Shown here in pieces: positions 9,936 to 19,074 of a stretch of 64,000 nucleotides of DNA. This DNA is from Pseudomonas silesiensis (lineage in GTDB: Bacteria; Pseudomonadota; Gammaproteobacteria; Pseudomonadales; Pseudomonadaceae): contig NZ_CP014870.1 of assembly GCF_001661075.1 (NCBI RefSeq), forward strand, positions 5,523,703 through 5,587,702, in the 5' to 3' direction. The translations under genes were made by a program, and so were the position numbers. Position 1 is the stretch's first letter. Every line of letters starts with the position of its first letter. The notes below the pieces were generated by a model. The model made no database searches. It saw nothing but the letters and a program-made list of their open reading frames with translations, and was not told the origin of the DNA.

Positions 9936-10388
9936 TCACTGCTTCCAGCGATCCGCCGCCGCATGATCACTGTCGCGCCCTTCCACCCAGCGCGCACCAT
10001 CGCTGGTGTTCTCTTTCTTCCAGAACGGCGCGCGGGTTTTCAGATAGTCCATGACGAAAGAGCAGGCGTCGAACGCCGCCTGGCGGTGGGCGCTGGCGGC
10101 GCCGACGAAGACGATCGGCTCACCCGGCTCCAGGGCGCCGATGCGATGCAGCACTTCCAGCTTGAGCAACGGCCAGCGTTGCTGCGCCTCAACGGCGATT
10201 TTGCCGAGGGCTTTTTCGGTCATGCCCGGATAGTGCTCCAGAAACATCCCGGCCACTTCGAGCCCGTCATTGAAGTCGCGCACATAGCCGACAAAACTCA
10301 CCACCGCACCGACGCCGACATTGGCCGCATGCATGGCGTTGACCTCGGCACCCGGATCGAACGCAGTGGACTGCACACGAATCGCCAT
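9936..10388 (-). CDS. moaE: Molybdopterin synthase catalytic subunit
   Basis: MoaE is the large subunit of molybdopterin synthase. It converts cyclic pyranopterin monophosphate to molybdopterin using sulfur carried on the MoaD C-terminus. The 150-residue protein shows the family signatures VVSFVGYVRDFN, LEHYPGMTEKAL, HRIGALEPGEPIVFVG-like and HRQAAFDACSFVMDYLK with the Lys at the active site. It is the last gene of moaC-moaD-moaE and starts 3 bases after moaD ends. Confidence 0.96.
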   Translation of the reverse strand: MAIRVQSTAFDPGAEVNAMHAANVGVGAVVSFVGYVRDFNDGLEVAGMFLEHYPGMTEKALGKIAVEAQQRWPLLKLEVLHRIGALEPGEPIVFVGAASAHRQAAFDACSFVMDYLKTRAPFWKKENTSDGARWVEGRDSDHAAADRWKQ

Positions 10389-10391
10389 GGC

Positions 10392-10634
10392 TCAGCCTCC
10401 GGTCACAGTCGGGAAAAAGGCGACTTCATCGCCATCGCTCACCGGCTCGTCGAGCTGGCACAGGTCTTCATTGCGGGCGCACATCAGGTTCTGTTCGCTC
10501 AGCACCTCGGCGCCGTCGCGTTGAGCCAGCAACGCGCGCACGTCATCGACGGTCGCGAAATCCCCTTCAACCTTCACCAAGTCGACGCCGAGCGCTTCCC
10601 GGTAACGGGCAAAAAACTTCACGGTGAGGTTCAT
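10392..10634 (-). CDS. moaD: Molybdopterin synthase sulfur carrier subunit
   Basis: MoaD is the ubiquitin-fold small subunit of molybdopterin synthase. Its C-terminal Gly-Gly is adenylated by MoeB and becomes a thiocarboxylate. The 80-residue protein ends in TVTGG, which carries the required double glycine, and begins [16 protein letters not shown]. The start at 10634 overlaps the moaC stop by four bases, which implies translational coupling and excludes the longer upstream frame. Length is typical of MoaD. Confidence 0.95.
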   Translation of the reverse strand: MNLTVKFFARYREALGVDLVKVEGDFATVDDVRALLAQRDGAEVLSEQNLMCARNEDLCQLDEPVSDGDEVAFFPTVTGG

Positions 10635-11104
10635 GGCTGATCCGCCTGGAAATGGCCGCTCTTGCCCCCAAGTTTCTCCAGCAGCCGCACGCTTTCGATG
10701 GTCATGCCGCGATCCACGGCCTTGCACATGTCATAGATCGTCAGCGCCGCGACGCTGGCCGCGGTCAGGGCTTCCATTTCGACGCCGGTCTGTCCGGACA
10801 ACTTGCAGCGCGCGACGATGCGCACGGTATCGTCGCCTTCGGCACTGAGTTCGACCTTGACGCCGGTGAGCAGTAATGGATGACACAGGGGAATCAGATC
10901 GCTGGTTTTCTTCGCCGCCTGAATGCCGGCGATACGCGCCACGGCAAACACATCACCCTTGGGATGACCGCCGCTGACGATCATTTGCAGGGTGTCGGGC
11001 AGCATGCGCACCAGCGCCTGGGCCGTCGCTTCGCGGAACGTCACGGCTTTTTCGGTGACGTCGACCATGTTGGCGCGACCTTGGGAATCGAGATGAGTCA
11101 GCAC
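10631..11104 (-). CDS. moaC: Cyclic pyranopterin monophosphate synthase
   Basis: MoaC, together with MoaA, makes cyclic pyranopterin monophosphate from GTP in the first stage of molybdenum cofactor synthesis. The 157-residue protein begins with the conserved [15 protein letters not shown]. It contains [36 protein letters not shown] and the active-site lysines around KLGGKSG. It is the first gene of the minus-strand moaCDE unit. No moaA or moaB lies nearby. Confidence 0.97.
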   Translation of the reverse strand: MLTHLDSQGRANMVDVTEKAVTFREATAQALVRMLPDTLQMIVSGGHPKGDVFAVARIAGIQAAKKTSDLIPLCHPLLLTGVKVELSAEGDDTVRIVARCKLSGQTGVEMEALTAASVAALTIYDMCKAVDRGMTIESVRLLEKLGGKSGHFQADQP

Positions 11105-11188
11105 AGGGATACTCCTGATCAGGAGCCTCGATTGTAAACCTGTGGGTCAGATTTCCGCACGCTTCATTATCGGATCATCACAGCCCCC

Positions 11189-11262
11189 TGTAGGAGCGAG
11201 GCTTGCCCGCGAAGCTTTTGGCGCACTTGAGGACGCCTTCGCGGGCAAGCCTCGCTCCTACA
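11189..11262. repeat. REP pair
   Basis: CTGTAGGAGCGAGGCTTGCC at 11189 faces its inverted copy ending at 11262, separated by about 20 bases. It is extragenic, between moaC and phoH. Confidence 0.9.
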
Positions 11263-11286
11263 AAGGCGGGGATTTATGTTGGACAT

Positions 11287-11321
11287 AAAAAACCGGGCAG
11301 CTTTGGGCAGCCCGGTTTTAT
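11287..11321 (-). terminator. Terminator after phoH
   Basis: AAAACCGGGC / GCCCGGTTTT stem with an 11-base loop and a T-run on the minus strand, immediately past the phoH stop. Confidence 0.88.
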
Positions 11322-11326
11322 GAGGG

Positions 11327-12721
11327 CTACAAATGCGATTCGGCGTATTCGGCCAGAATCGAACGCGGTACCCCTTGCAGGGTGATGTGCACACCGTTGG
11401 GGAAATCCTTGAAGCGTTCGGTCAGGTACGTCAGCCCGGAGCTGGTCGCGGACAGGTAAGGGGTGTCGATCTGCGCCAGGTTGCCCAGGCACACCACTTT
11501 GGATCCGGCGCCGGCACGGGTGATGATGGTTTTCATCTGGTGCGGCGTGAGGTTCTGGCATTCATCGATCAGGATCAGGCTCTGTTGGAAACTGCGGCCC
11601 CGAATGTAGTTGAGGGATTTGAACTGCAGCGGCACTTTGCTGAGGATGTAGTCGACGCTGCCATGGGTGTTTTCGTCATCCATGTGCAAGGCTTCGAGGT
11701 TGTCGGTGATGGCGCCCAGCCACGGCTCCATTTTTTCCGCTTCGGTGCCCGGAAGGAAGCCGATCTCCTGATCCAGGCCTTGCACGCTACGGGTGGCGAT
11801 GATTCGCCGATAGCGCTTGCTGACCATGGTCTGCTCGATGGCCGCCGCCAGGGCCAGGATGGTTTTACCCGAGCCGGCGGCGCCGGACAGGTTGACCAGG
11901 TGGATGTCCGGATCGAGCAAGGCGTACAGCGCCAGGCTCTGGTAGATGTCACGGGGTTTCAGGCCCCAGGCCTCCTGGTGCAACAGGGGTTCCTGGTGCA
12001 GGTCGAGAATCAGCAGCCGGTCTTCCTCGATTTCCTTGATCCAGCCGACAAAACCCTGTTCGTCGATGATGAACTCATTGATGTGCACTGCCGGCAGGTT
12101 GTCGATCAATTGCACCTGGTGCCAGGTGCGACCGTGGTCCTGACGGGTTTCGACATTCTTCACGCGGTCCCAGAAGGAGCCGTCCATGTTGTGATAACCA
12201 TTGGGCAGCAGCGAGACGTCGTCTACCAGTTGGTCGGTGCTGTAGTCCTCGGCCGCGATCCCGCACGCCCGGGCCTTGAGGCGCATGTTGATGTCTTTGG
12301 TGACCAGCACCACGGGCAGCTTGGGCTCGCGCGCATGCAGGTCGATCAGCTGGTTGATGATGATGTTGTCGTTCAGGTGCTCAGGCAGAATGATGTTCGG
12401 TTCGGCACGCTTGCTCATCAGGATCGACAGCAAACCCTTGGGCCCGCTTTTGCCCCGCTGGATCGGCACACCCAGTTCAACGTCTTCAGGGCTGGCGTCG
12501 CCCAGGGTCTTGTCGATCAGGCGAATGGCCTGGCGGCATTCCGCAGCCACGCTGTGATGCCCGCTCTTGAGCTTGTCCAGCTCCTCAAGCACGGTCATCG
12601 GGATGGCGACGTGGTGTTCTTCGAAGTTAAGCAGGGCGTTTGGATCGTGGATCAATACGTTGGTATCGAGTACATAAAGGATTGGCTGGTTGGAGGAAAA
12701 ACTACGTCCGTGATCATCCAT
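11327..12721 (-). CDS. PIN-PhoH protein (predicted RNase-helicase ATPase)
   Basis: The 464-residue protein joins an N-terminal PIN nuclease domain to a C-terminal PhoH-type P-loop ATPase, the PhoH2 architecture. The PIN part starts YVLDTNVLIHDPNAL at residue 16 and contains acidic residues in EELDK and TKDINMR. The ATPase has Walker A GAAGSGKT at residues 280-287 and a Walker B LILIDECQN. Family members act on RNA, combining unwinding and cleavage, but the physiological role in Pseudomonas is poorly known. It is encoded alone, with a terminator. The 337-base region upstream holds no clear gene. Confidence 0.93.
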   Translation of the reverse strand: MDDHGRSFSSNQPILYVLDTNVLIHDPNALLNFEEHHVAIPMTVLEELDKLKSGHHSVAAECRQAIRLIDKTLGDASPEDVELGVPIQRGKSGPKGLLSILMSKRAEPNIILPEHLNDNIIINQLIDLHAREPKLPVVLVTKDINMRLKARACGIAAEDYSTDQLVDDVSLLPNGYHNMDGSFWDRVKNVETRQDHGRTWHQVQLIDNLPAVHINEFIIDEQGFVGWIKEIEEDRLLILDLHQEPLLHQEAWGLKPRDIYQSLALYALLDPDIHLVNLSGAAGSGKTILALAAAIEQTMVSKRYRRIIATRSVQGLDQEIGFLPGTEAEKMEPWLGAITDNLEALHMDDENTHGSVDYILSKVPLQFKSLNYIRGRSFQQSLILIDECQNLTPHQMKTIITRAGAGSKVVCLGNLAQIDTPYLSATSSGLTYLTERFKDFPNGVHITLQGVPRSILAEYAESHL

Positions 12722-13058
12722 ACTCGGTCACCTTTGTGGGAGCCAGTCGACGCAATACCGTGACAGTGCTGCGCCTCGAAGTGGCCACCGAATTCACCTG
12801 CGAGGGTTCAAGTGAACTTGCACACAAATGGGAGTCTTGGAAGACGCCACCTGTCTGCAGGTTTCGGCGGTCTGTCTTCGTAATACTCCAAAACCTGTGA
12901 CAGGAAAAAGTACTTTGACGCTTTTTTGAAGTTTATTTTTCAGAGTGACGAATAGCCCTTGGCGTGCAGGCAATGTGCCGTTAAAGTCGGAAGTCCGCCT
13001 GTACCGAATTCTCCCCCGAAATCGCCCCTCGCCCAATGTTTACGGCCTTTGGCCATTT
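12722..13058. other. Intergenic region between phoH and the deacetylase-like gene
   Basis: No gene is supported in these 337 bases. A perfect small palindrome CCTGTGACAGG lies at about 12895-12905, next to an AT-rich stretch (12905-12945), which would suit the phoH promoter. No terminator hairpin is obvious. Confidence 0.35.
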
Positions 13059-14183
13059 TCAGCGAAACCCGTCCTGACAGTCCTCCCAACCGATCCCGCT
13101 TTGCGCCGTTTGCGTGATGAGCCAGGGCATCGCCGTTTTCACTCCATCCTGCTTGATGTTGAAGTTGATCACGCCGTGGCGCCATAACAGCATCAGGGTC
13201 AATACGCGTTGCGCGCTTTGGTCGGGCTGGAGCTTGCCGGCGCCATCCTGGGCATCGATGTCCCACAGCGCCACTTGCAGGCCCTGGGCCCTGAAGAAGC
13301 TTTCGGCGTCCCCACGACGCTGACCGTCGGGCGGCCGAAACAACGGCATGTAATTCTCCGGCAATTTGCCTTTGACCCGTTCGACGCTGCGTCGTACCGA
13401 GTCCTGCCAGTCCAGCCAGTGGCTGTGGGAACGGAACTCCCAACCTTGCACGCCGATGCACTGCATTGAATACGTGGCTTGCAGGCTGGCGACTGAGCGT
13501 TCATTCAAACGTGCCTGAATGTCCTTGCCGAGGACAAAGAAGGTGCCGCTCATCTTTGCCTTGCGCAGGTATTCAGCCACCCAGGCGGTGTTGTCCGGAG
13601 TGGCATTGGCGGCGCTGTCGAAGGTCAGCAGGAACAGCCGGTCATTCATCGTGGCGCCGTTGCGTTCGTGGTCGCCAAAACGATCGACTTCGCTGCTCGA
13701 TTGTGGAAACAGCGCGGCCTTGCGCAATTGCTCGTCCAGGTACCGGGCATGGAACAAGCGACTCGGCTCTGCCCACTTGATGTAGTAGCTGTCGTCACTG
13801 AGCTGAAACTTGGCCGCCTGCTGGCGCAAGGTGTCCATGTCCTCGACCAGGAAACAGAAGGAAGCGTCTTGATCGCAGCTTCGCTGGGCGAAGCTGTAGT
13901 TGCTCAGCAGACGTTGCCACAGGCGTTGGCGCAGGTTGTTGACCGCCTCCAGGTTGATCGTGCGCAGGCCCAGTCGTTGGGCCAGGCTCGGTTCATCCAG
14001 GGATTCGCTGGCCAGCAGGACTCGGGCGAACATCAGGATTTCGGCGCGCGACGCGACGTCGAACAGGGTCGGGCTGTCGAGCTGTTCGGGCCAGGTACTG
14101 CGGTCGAGCGTCGCCACCTCGCCCGGTGCGGCCAGGGCACCGAAACTCAAGAGCCAGGTCGCGAATAGAAAAGCGATGCGCAA
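13059..14183 (-). CDS. Polysaccharide deacetylase-like protein with degenerate active site
   Basis: The 374-residue secreted protein has a signal peptide (about residues 1-19, ending GALAA) and a C-terminal NodB/CE4-like domain from about residue 180. CE4 deacetylases remove acetyl groups from sugar polymers using a metal held by Asp-His-His. Here the TFDD motif reads TFDS (187-190) and HxxxH reads RSHSHWL (251-257), so one metal His appears to be lost. RPPDG (283-287) and LWDID remain. The start is a TTG at 14183 with GGAGA eight bases before it; no ATG fits the signal peptide. It may be a binding or scaffold protein rather than an enzyme. It is a single gene. Confidence 0.8.
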   Translation of the reverse strand: MRIAFLFATWLLSFGALAAPGEVATLDRSTWPEQLDSPTLFDVASRAEILMFARVLLASESLDEPSLAQRLGLRTINLEAVNNLRQRLWQRLLSNYSFAQRSCDQDASFCFLVEDMDTLRQQAAKFQLSDDSYYIKWAEPSRLFHARYLDEQLRKAALFPQSSSEVDRFGDHERNGATMNDRLFLLTFDSAANATPDNTAWVAEYLRKAKMSGTFFVLGKDIQARLNERSVASLQATYSMQCIGVQGWEFRSHSHWLDWQDSVRRSVERVKGKLPENYMPLFRPPDGQRRGDAESFFRAQGLQVALWDIDAQDGAGKLQPDQSAQRVLTLMLLWRHGVINFNIKQDGVKTAMPWLITQTAQSGIGWEDCQDGFR

Positions 14184-14239
14184 TGGGATGTCTCCATAAC
14201 AAAACCCGGGCGGCACTATAGCTGATGCTGCCATGATTT

Positions 14240-14329
14240 CTGTAGGAGCGAGGCTTGCCCGCGAAAGCGCTGTATCAGGCAGATTGATGTTGGATGCGCC
14301 GCCTTCGCGGGCAAGCCTCGCTCCTACGA
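14240..14329. repeat. REP pair
   Basis: TGTAGGAGCGAGGCTTGCCC at 14241 faces its inverted copy, which ends at 14328. It lies between the deacetylase-like gene and yaaA. Confidence 0.9.
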
Positions 14330-14426
14330 GTTTTGCGGATAGCCACCGATCACCTATCACACCCATAGCTGGAGTCAACACAGACAACCCCCTAGAATCG
14401 CCCCCACGATTAAAGGAGACGACTTC

Positions 14427-15209
14427 ATGCTGATGGTGATTTCCCCCGCCAAGACCCTCGACTACGAAACACCGCCGGCCACCCAGCGCTTCACCCAGCC
14501 GCAATACCTTGACCATTCCCAGGAGCTGATCCTGCAACTGCGCGAGCTGAGCCCGGCGCAGATCAGCCAGTTGATGCATGTCTCCGACAAGATCGGCGGG
14601 CTCAATGCCGCCCGTTTTGGCAGCTGGACGCCGGCCTTTACCCCCGCCAACGCCAAACAGGCGCTGCTGGCGTTCAAGGGCGACGTGTACACCGGGCTGA
14701 ATGCGCAAACCTTCAGCGAAGCCGACTTTGACTACGCCCAGCAGCATTTGCGCATGCTGTCGGGCCTCTATGGCCTGTTGCGTCCACTGGACCTGATGCA
14801 GCCGTACCGGTTGGAAATGGGCACCCGGCTGGCCAACGCCCGCGGCAAGGACCTGTATGCCTTCTGGGGTACGCGAATCAGCGAATGGTTGAACGAAGCC
14901 CTGGCCGAACAGGGCGACGACGTGCTGCTGAACCTGGCCTCCAACGAGTACTTCTCGGCGGTCAAGCGCAACGCCCTGAACGCGCACATCATCAATACCG
15001 AGTTCAAGGACCTGAAGAACGGCCAGTACAAGATCATCAGCTTCTACGCAAAAAAAGCCCGGGGCATGATGAGTCGGTTCGTCATTGAAGAGCGGGTCAA
15101 CGACCCGGCAACCCTCAAGCAGTTCGACGTGCAGGGCTATCGCTACAACGCTGAGCAATCCTCGGCGGACAATCTGGTCTTCCTGCGCGATCACGCGCCA
15201 GAGCAGTGA
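14427..15209 (+). CDS. yaaA: Peroxide stress protein YaaA
   Basis: YaaA-family proteins (DUF328) bind DNA through a helix-hairpin-helix-like fold and limit oxidative damage by lowering free intracellular iron during peroxide stress. The 260-residue protein begins [16 protein letters not shown] and carries [20 protein letters not shown] and KDLYAFWG, all diagnostic for the family. The C-terminus FLRDHAPEQ is also typical. The ATG is preceded by AAAGGAGA. It is transcribed alone and faces away from the deacetylase-like gene. Confidence 0.95.
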   Translation: MLMVISPAKTLDYETPPATQRFTQPQYLDHSQELILQLRELSPAQISQLMHVSDKIGGLNAARFGSWTPAFTPANAKQALLAFKGDVYTGLNAQTFSEADFDYAQQHLRMLSGLYGLLRPLDLMQPYRLEMGTRLANARGKDLYAFWGTRISEWLNEALAEQGDDVLLNLASNEYFSAVKRNALNAHIINTEFKDLKNGQYKIISFYAKKARGMMSRFVIEERVNDPATLKQFDVQGYRYNAEQSSADNLVFLRDHAPEQ

Positions 15210-16032
15210 CCCGGTCGGCGCATGACCCTTCAAGACGTCTCATGCGCCGACGTCCGATCGTCGAACAATTCCTCGCCTGCATCGACGTCTTATTGACGCC
15301 ATAAATCCAGCACTCAATTTGCTAACTTTAGTTTCACTCGACTTCGCTGATTTTTTTCAGTAGTGGCACCGAAAATTTTAAACAGTAGTGGCACATTCCT
15401 ATCTTTCACGCCCATACCCCCATGTATCAAGGGTGAAACAGACGTTGCTATCAATATGAAAGCAGTGCCATCTTTGCCAATATTTCAAGAAATTTCAGGA
15501 TTCGCGATGAGCGGGCCGGAACTATGTCCAAATGCGTAGTTCATACCACCGGTAACGATTCTCACGGAGCATGTGCGAGATAACTTACGCAGAGAAGCGA
15601 TTCACGTAGCAAAGTTGTCACACGAAACTTGCGCTACTAATCCCTGATTTGGGCAGCACCTGAAGGACAGGAGATAACGCATCAATACTATCCCCTGCCA
15701 GGCCAAGGCCACGCCCCTATAAACGTGCTCATCTGAGCACCCAACCGCTTGATTTACGGGCTTTTTGCCTGGCATCGAGCGCGCAAGACCCTTGCACCCG
15801 TGACTTCCACAGAGAAGCTCGGCTGCAAGACAGGGCAAATCATAATAACAAGGCCTAGTTGCGCACATCCTGAGTGCACTTATATAGACACTCGGAACTT
15901 ATTATGCCTGCGCGCTGCATTTTGGCGTCTGCAAGGCCGCACTTGCGAGTGCATTACGACCGCATAACACCATTAATTCCGGCCATGTAATGGCTTGATG
16001 AAACAGACTTGATTAACTGAGAGGTAAATGCG
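15210..16032 (+). promoter_or_regulatory. Long upstream region and leader of algD
   Basis: No credible gene occupies these 823 bases, which is normal for algD: in Pseudomonas its promoter lies behind a long, AT-rich control region bound by several regulators. GGAACTT at 15894-15900 matches the -35 core of AlgU (sigma-22) promoters, but the bases 16-17 positions on (GCATT) are a poor -10, so the start site is uncertain. The sequence CAGTAGTGGCAC occurs twice, at 15358 and 15383, 25 bases apart. CCGATCGTC at 15254 is one mismatch from the AlgR core CCGTTCGTC. A GAGAGG ribosome site precedes the algD ATG. Only the position and these motifs are seen; the binding proteins are inferred. Confidence 0.5.
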
Positions 16033-17349
16033 ATGCGCATCAGCATATTTGGTTTGGGTTACGTCGGTGCAGTCTGTGCCGGTTGCCTGTCTGCACGGGG
16101 CCATGACGTCGTTGGCGTCGATGTCGCCAAAGACAAGATCGATATGATCAATGCCGGCAAATCGCCGATCGTTGAACCGGGTCTGGGCGAACTTCTGCAG
16201 AAGGGCATCGAGACTGGCCGCCTGCGCGGTACGACCAACTTCGCCGAAGCGATTCGCGACACCGACCTGTCGATGATCTGCGTCGGCACGCCGAGCAAGA
16301 AGAACGGCGACCTGGAACTGAACTACATCGAAGCCGTGTGCCGCGAGATCGGTTTTGTCCTGCGTGACAAGACCACCCGCCACACCATCGTGGTTCGCAG
16401 CACCGTGCTGCCGGGTACCGTAGCCAATGTCGTGATCCCGATCCTCGAAGACTGCTCCGGCAAGAAAGCCGGCGTTGATTTCGGTGTTGCGGTGAACCCT
16501 GAGTTCCTGCGTGAAAGCACCGCGATCGCCGACTACGACCTGCCACCGATGACCGTCATCGGCGAGTTCGACAAGGCTTCCGGCGACGTTCTGCAATCGC
16601 TGTACGAAGAACTCGACGCACCGATCATCCGCAAGGACATCGCTGTTGCCGAAATGATCAAGTACACCTGCAACGTGTGGCACGCCACCAAGGTGACCTT
16701 CGCCAACGAAATCGGCAACATCGCCAAGGCTGTCGGCGTCGATGGTCGTGAAGTGATGGAAGTGGTCTGCCAGGACAAGACGCTGAACCTGTCCCAGTAC
16801 TACATGCGTCCTGGTTTCGCGTTCGGCGGCTCTTGCCTGCCAAAAGACGTGCGCGCCCTGACCTACCGCGCCGGTTCCCTGGACGTGGAAGCGCCGCTGC
16901 TCAACTCGCTGATGCGCAGCAACGTGTCCCAGGTGCAGAACGCCTTCGACATCGTTTCCAGCCACGGCAAACGCAAAGTCGCCCTGCTGGGCCTGAGCTT
17001 CAAGGCCGGCACCGACGACCTGCGCGAAAGCCCGCTGGTTGACCTGGCGGAAATGCTGATCGGCAAGGGCTACGACCTGAGCATCTACGACGCCAACGTC
17101 GAATACGCCCGCGTTCACGGTGCGAACAAGGATTACATCGAGTCGAAGATCCCTCACGTCTCGTCCTTGCTCAACGCCGATTTCGACAGCGTGATCGACA
17201 ACTGCGACGTGATCATCCTCGGCAACCGTGACGAGAAGTTCCGTGCACTGGCCCAACAGGCGCCACAGGGCAAGCAAGTGATCGACCTGGTCGGTTTCAT
17301 GTCCCAAGCCACCAGCGTCAGTGGCCGCACCGAAGGCATCTGCTGGTAA
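16033..17349 (+). CDS. algD: GDP-mannose 6-dehydrogenase
   Basis: AlgD oxidises GDP-mannose to GDP-mannuronic acid with two NAD+, the committed step of alginate synthesis. The 438-residue protein has the N-terminal NAD-binding loop GLGYVG (residues 7-12). The catalytic Cys268 sits in FGGSCLPKD, and the C-terminal UDP/GDP-sugar dehydrogenase domain contains LGLSFKAGTDDLRESP. The start matches the family N-terminus MRISIFGLGYVGAVCAGCL. It is the first gene of the alginate operon and is followed by a REP cluster before alg8, so the transcript must cross about 200 bases of palindromic sequence. Confidence 0.98.
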   Translation: MRISIFGLGYVGAVCAGCLSARGHDVVGVDVAKDKIDMINAGKSPIVEPGLGELLQKGIETGRLRGTTNFAEAIRDTDLSMICVGTPSKKNGDLELNYIEAVCREIGFVLRDKTTRHTIVVRSTVLPGTVANVVIPILEDCSGKKAGVDFGVAVNPEFLRESTAIADYDLPPMTVIGEFDKASGDVLQSLYEELDAPIIRKDIAVAEMIKYTCNVWHATKVTFANEIGNIAKAVGVDGREVMEVVCQDKTLNLSQYYMRPGFAFGGSCLPKDVRALTYRAGSLDVEAPLLNSLMRSNVSQVQNAFDIVSSHGKRKVALLGLSFKAGTDDLRESPLVDLAEMLIGKGYDLSIYDANVEYARVHGANKDYIESKIPHVSSLLNADFDSVIDNCDVIILGNRDEKFRALAQQAPQGKQVIDLVGFMSQATSVSGRTEGICW

Positions 17350-17359
17350 CACACCTTCC

Positions 17360-17488
17360 CATAGGAGCCAGGCTTGCCGGCGAACCAGACGACGTGATGT
17401 GTCAGGTACGCCGCCTTCGCTCCTGTAGGAGCCAGGCTTGCCGGCGAACCAGGCACACCGCCTTCGCGGGCAAGCCTCGCTCCTACGG
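17360..17488. repeat. REP cluster with three half-elements between algD and alg8
   Basis: Two direct copies of GGAGCCAGGCTTGCCGGCGA (starting at about 17364 and 17427) are followed by an inverted copy ending in CTCGCTCCTACGG. The middle junction CCTTCGCTCCTGTAGGAGCC looks like a fusion of an element end and an element start. It lies inside the operon. Confidence 0.9.
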
Positions 17489-17548
17489 TTTTTATGCCTG
17501 CCTTAACCCCATCGGGCCACCCCACAGGCTCGCCCGAGATAGAGACGG

Positions 17549-19039
17549 ATGCAGATTATGCACAGGCTAAAGCACGGCCTACTTCAGGCCGCCGGTTGGC
17601 TGTTTTACCTAAGTTTATTGATGGGCATCGCCATGGCGTTGCCTGCGTCCACGTTCGACTCCGAGTCGAGGGACTTTATCTTCCTGATCGGTATCGTCGG
17701 TATCTGGCGCTACTCGATGGGTGCCACGCACTTTCTGCGCGGCATGCTGTTTCTGTACGTGGTCTATCCGCACCTGCGGCGCAAAGTGCGCAAGCTGGGT
17801 AAAGCGGCAGACCCGTCCCATGTGTTCCTGATGGTCACCAGTTTCCGTATTGACGCGCTGACCACCGCCCAGGTCTACGCCTCGGTGATTCGCGAAGCGA
17901 TCGACTGCGGCCTGCCGACCACCATGGTCTGCTCCATCGTGGAAATGTCCGATGAGAAGCTGGTGAAAAGCCTGTGGTCGCGGATGAACCCACCGGACCG
18001 CGTCAAGCTCGACTTCGTGCGCATTCCCGGCACCGGCAAGCGCGACGGCCTGGCCTACGGTTTCCGCGCCATCTCCCGCCACTTGCCGGACGACCGCGCC
18101 GTGGTTGCAGTGATCGATGGCGACACCGTGCTGGCCGAAGGCGTCGTGCTCAAGACCGTGCCGTGGTTCCAGCTGTTCGGCAATGTCGGCGGCCTGACCA
18201 CCAACGAGTTCTGCGAAGTGCGCGGCGGCTACATCATGAGCGAATGGCACAAACTGCGCTTCGCCCAGCGTCACATCAACATGTGCTCGATGGCCTTGTC
18301 CAAGCGCGTACTGACCATGACCGGCCGGATGTCGGTATTCCGCGCCTCCGTGGTCACCAACCCGGACTTCATCGCCGACGTTGAAAGCGATTCGCTGCAA
18401 CACTGGCGCCTGGGTCGCTTCAAGTTCCTCACCGGTGATGACAAGTCGAGCTGGTTCAGCCTGATGCGCCTGGGCTATGACACCTTCTATGTGCCGGACG
18501 CTGCGATCCACACCGTGGAACACCCGCCGGAAAAAAGCTTCATCAAAGCCAGCCGCAAACTGATGTTCCGCTGGTACGGCAATAACCTGCGCCAGAACTC
18601 CCGCGCCCTGGGCCTGGGGATGAAACGTCTCGGCCTGTTTACTTCGGTGGTGCTGTTCGACCAGCGCGTGTCGATGTGGACGTCGCTGCTCGGCCTGACC
18701 GTCGCGCTCATCGCCACCTTCAAGTACGGCGCCGCGTTCATCCTGGTTTACCTGCTGTGGATCGGCATTACCCGCCTGATCCTGACCGTGCTGCTGTCGT
18801 TGTCCGGTCACACGATCGGCCCGGCCTACCCGGCGATTCTCTATTACAACCAGATCGTCGGCGCCCTGGTGAAGATCTACGTGTTCTTCCGCCTCGACCG
18901 ACAGTCCTGGAGTCGCCAGCCCACTTCCCTGACCCGTGATCTCGCCAGCTTTCAAGGTTGGTTCAACACTTGGTCGTCTCGGACCATGACCTTCTCCGCC
19001 GGCAGCATTTTTGTTGCCGTGCTGCTGCTGATGGTCTGA
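17549..19039 (+). CDS. alg8: Alginate polymerase, glycosyltransferase Alg8
   Basis: Alg8 is the inner-membrane family 2 glycosyltransferase that links mannuronic acid from GDP-mannuronate into polymannuronate. The 496-residue protein has N-terminal membrane helices, a cytosolic catalytic domain with VIDGDTVL (nucleotide and metal Asp residues) and [13 protein letters not shown] (acceptor-side Asp and QxxRW-like motif), then several C-terminal helices. A second ATG nine bases in (17558, giving [14 protein letters not shown]) matches the P. aeruginosa N-terminus and may be the true start. It acts with Alg44, whose gene follows 35 bases later. Confidence 0.97.
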   Translation: MQIMHRLKHGLLQAAGWLFYLSLLMGIAMALPASTFDSESRDFIFLIGIVGIWRYSMGATHFLRGMLFLYVVYPHLRRKVRKLGKAADPSHVFLMVTSFRIDALTTAQVYASVIREAIDCGLPTTMVCSIVEMSDEKLVKSLWSRMNPPDRVKLDFVRIPGTGKRDGLAYGFRAISRHLPDDRAVVAVIDGDTVLAEGVVLKTVPWFQLFGNVGGLTTNEFCEVRGGYIMSEWHKLRFAQRHINMCSMALSKRVLTMTGRMSVFRASVVTNPDFIADVESDSLQHWRLGRFKFLTGDDKSSWFSLMRLGYDTFYVPDAAIHTVEHPPEKSFIKASRKLMFRWYGNNLRQNSRALGLGMKRLGLFTSVVLFDQRVSMWTSLLGLTVALIATFKYGAAFILVYLLWIGITRLILTVLLSLSGHTIGPAYPAILYYNQIVGALVKIYVFFRLDRQSWSRQPTSLTRDLASFQGWFNTWSSRTMTFSAGSIFVAVLLLMV

Positions 19040-19074
19040 CCGAACTCGCCTGAATTAACTAGGAAAACGTCTAT

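Noticed and set aside
12794..13036. 80-codon minus-strand frame upstream of phoH
   Set aside because: It has a basic, low-complexity composition and no ribosome site. It is probably a chance frame in the intergenic region.
14184..15233. Long upstream extension of the deacetylase-like frame
   Set aside because: It runs through a REP and antisense to yaaA. The TTG at 14183 with a good ribosome site and signal peptide is the real start.
15254..15262. CCGATCGTC as a definite AlgR site
   Set aside because: One mismatch from the core in a single 9-mer is expected by chance at this GC content, and its distance from algD is larger than for known sites. It is kept only as a note in the algD upstream entry.
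15602..15868. 88-codon minus-strand frame in the algD upstream region
   Set aside because: No ribosome site and an implausible composition rich in Cys and rare codons. It overlaps the expected algD control region.
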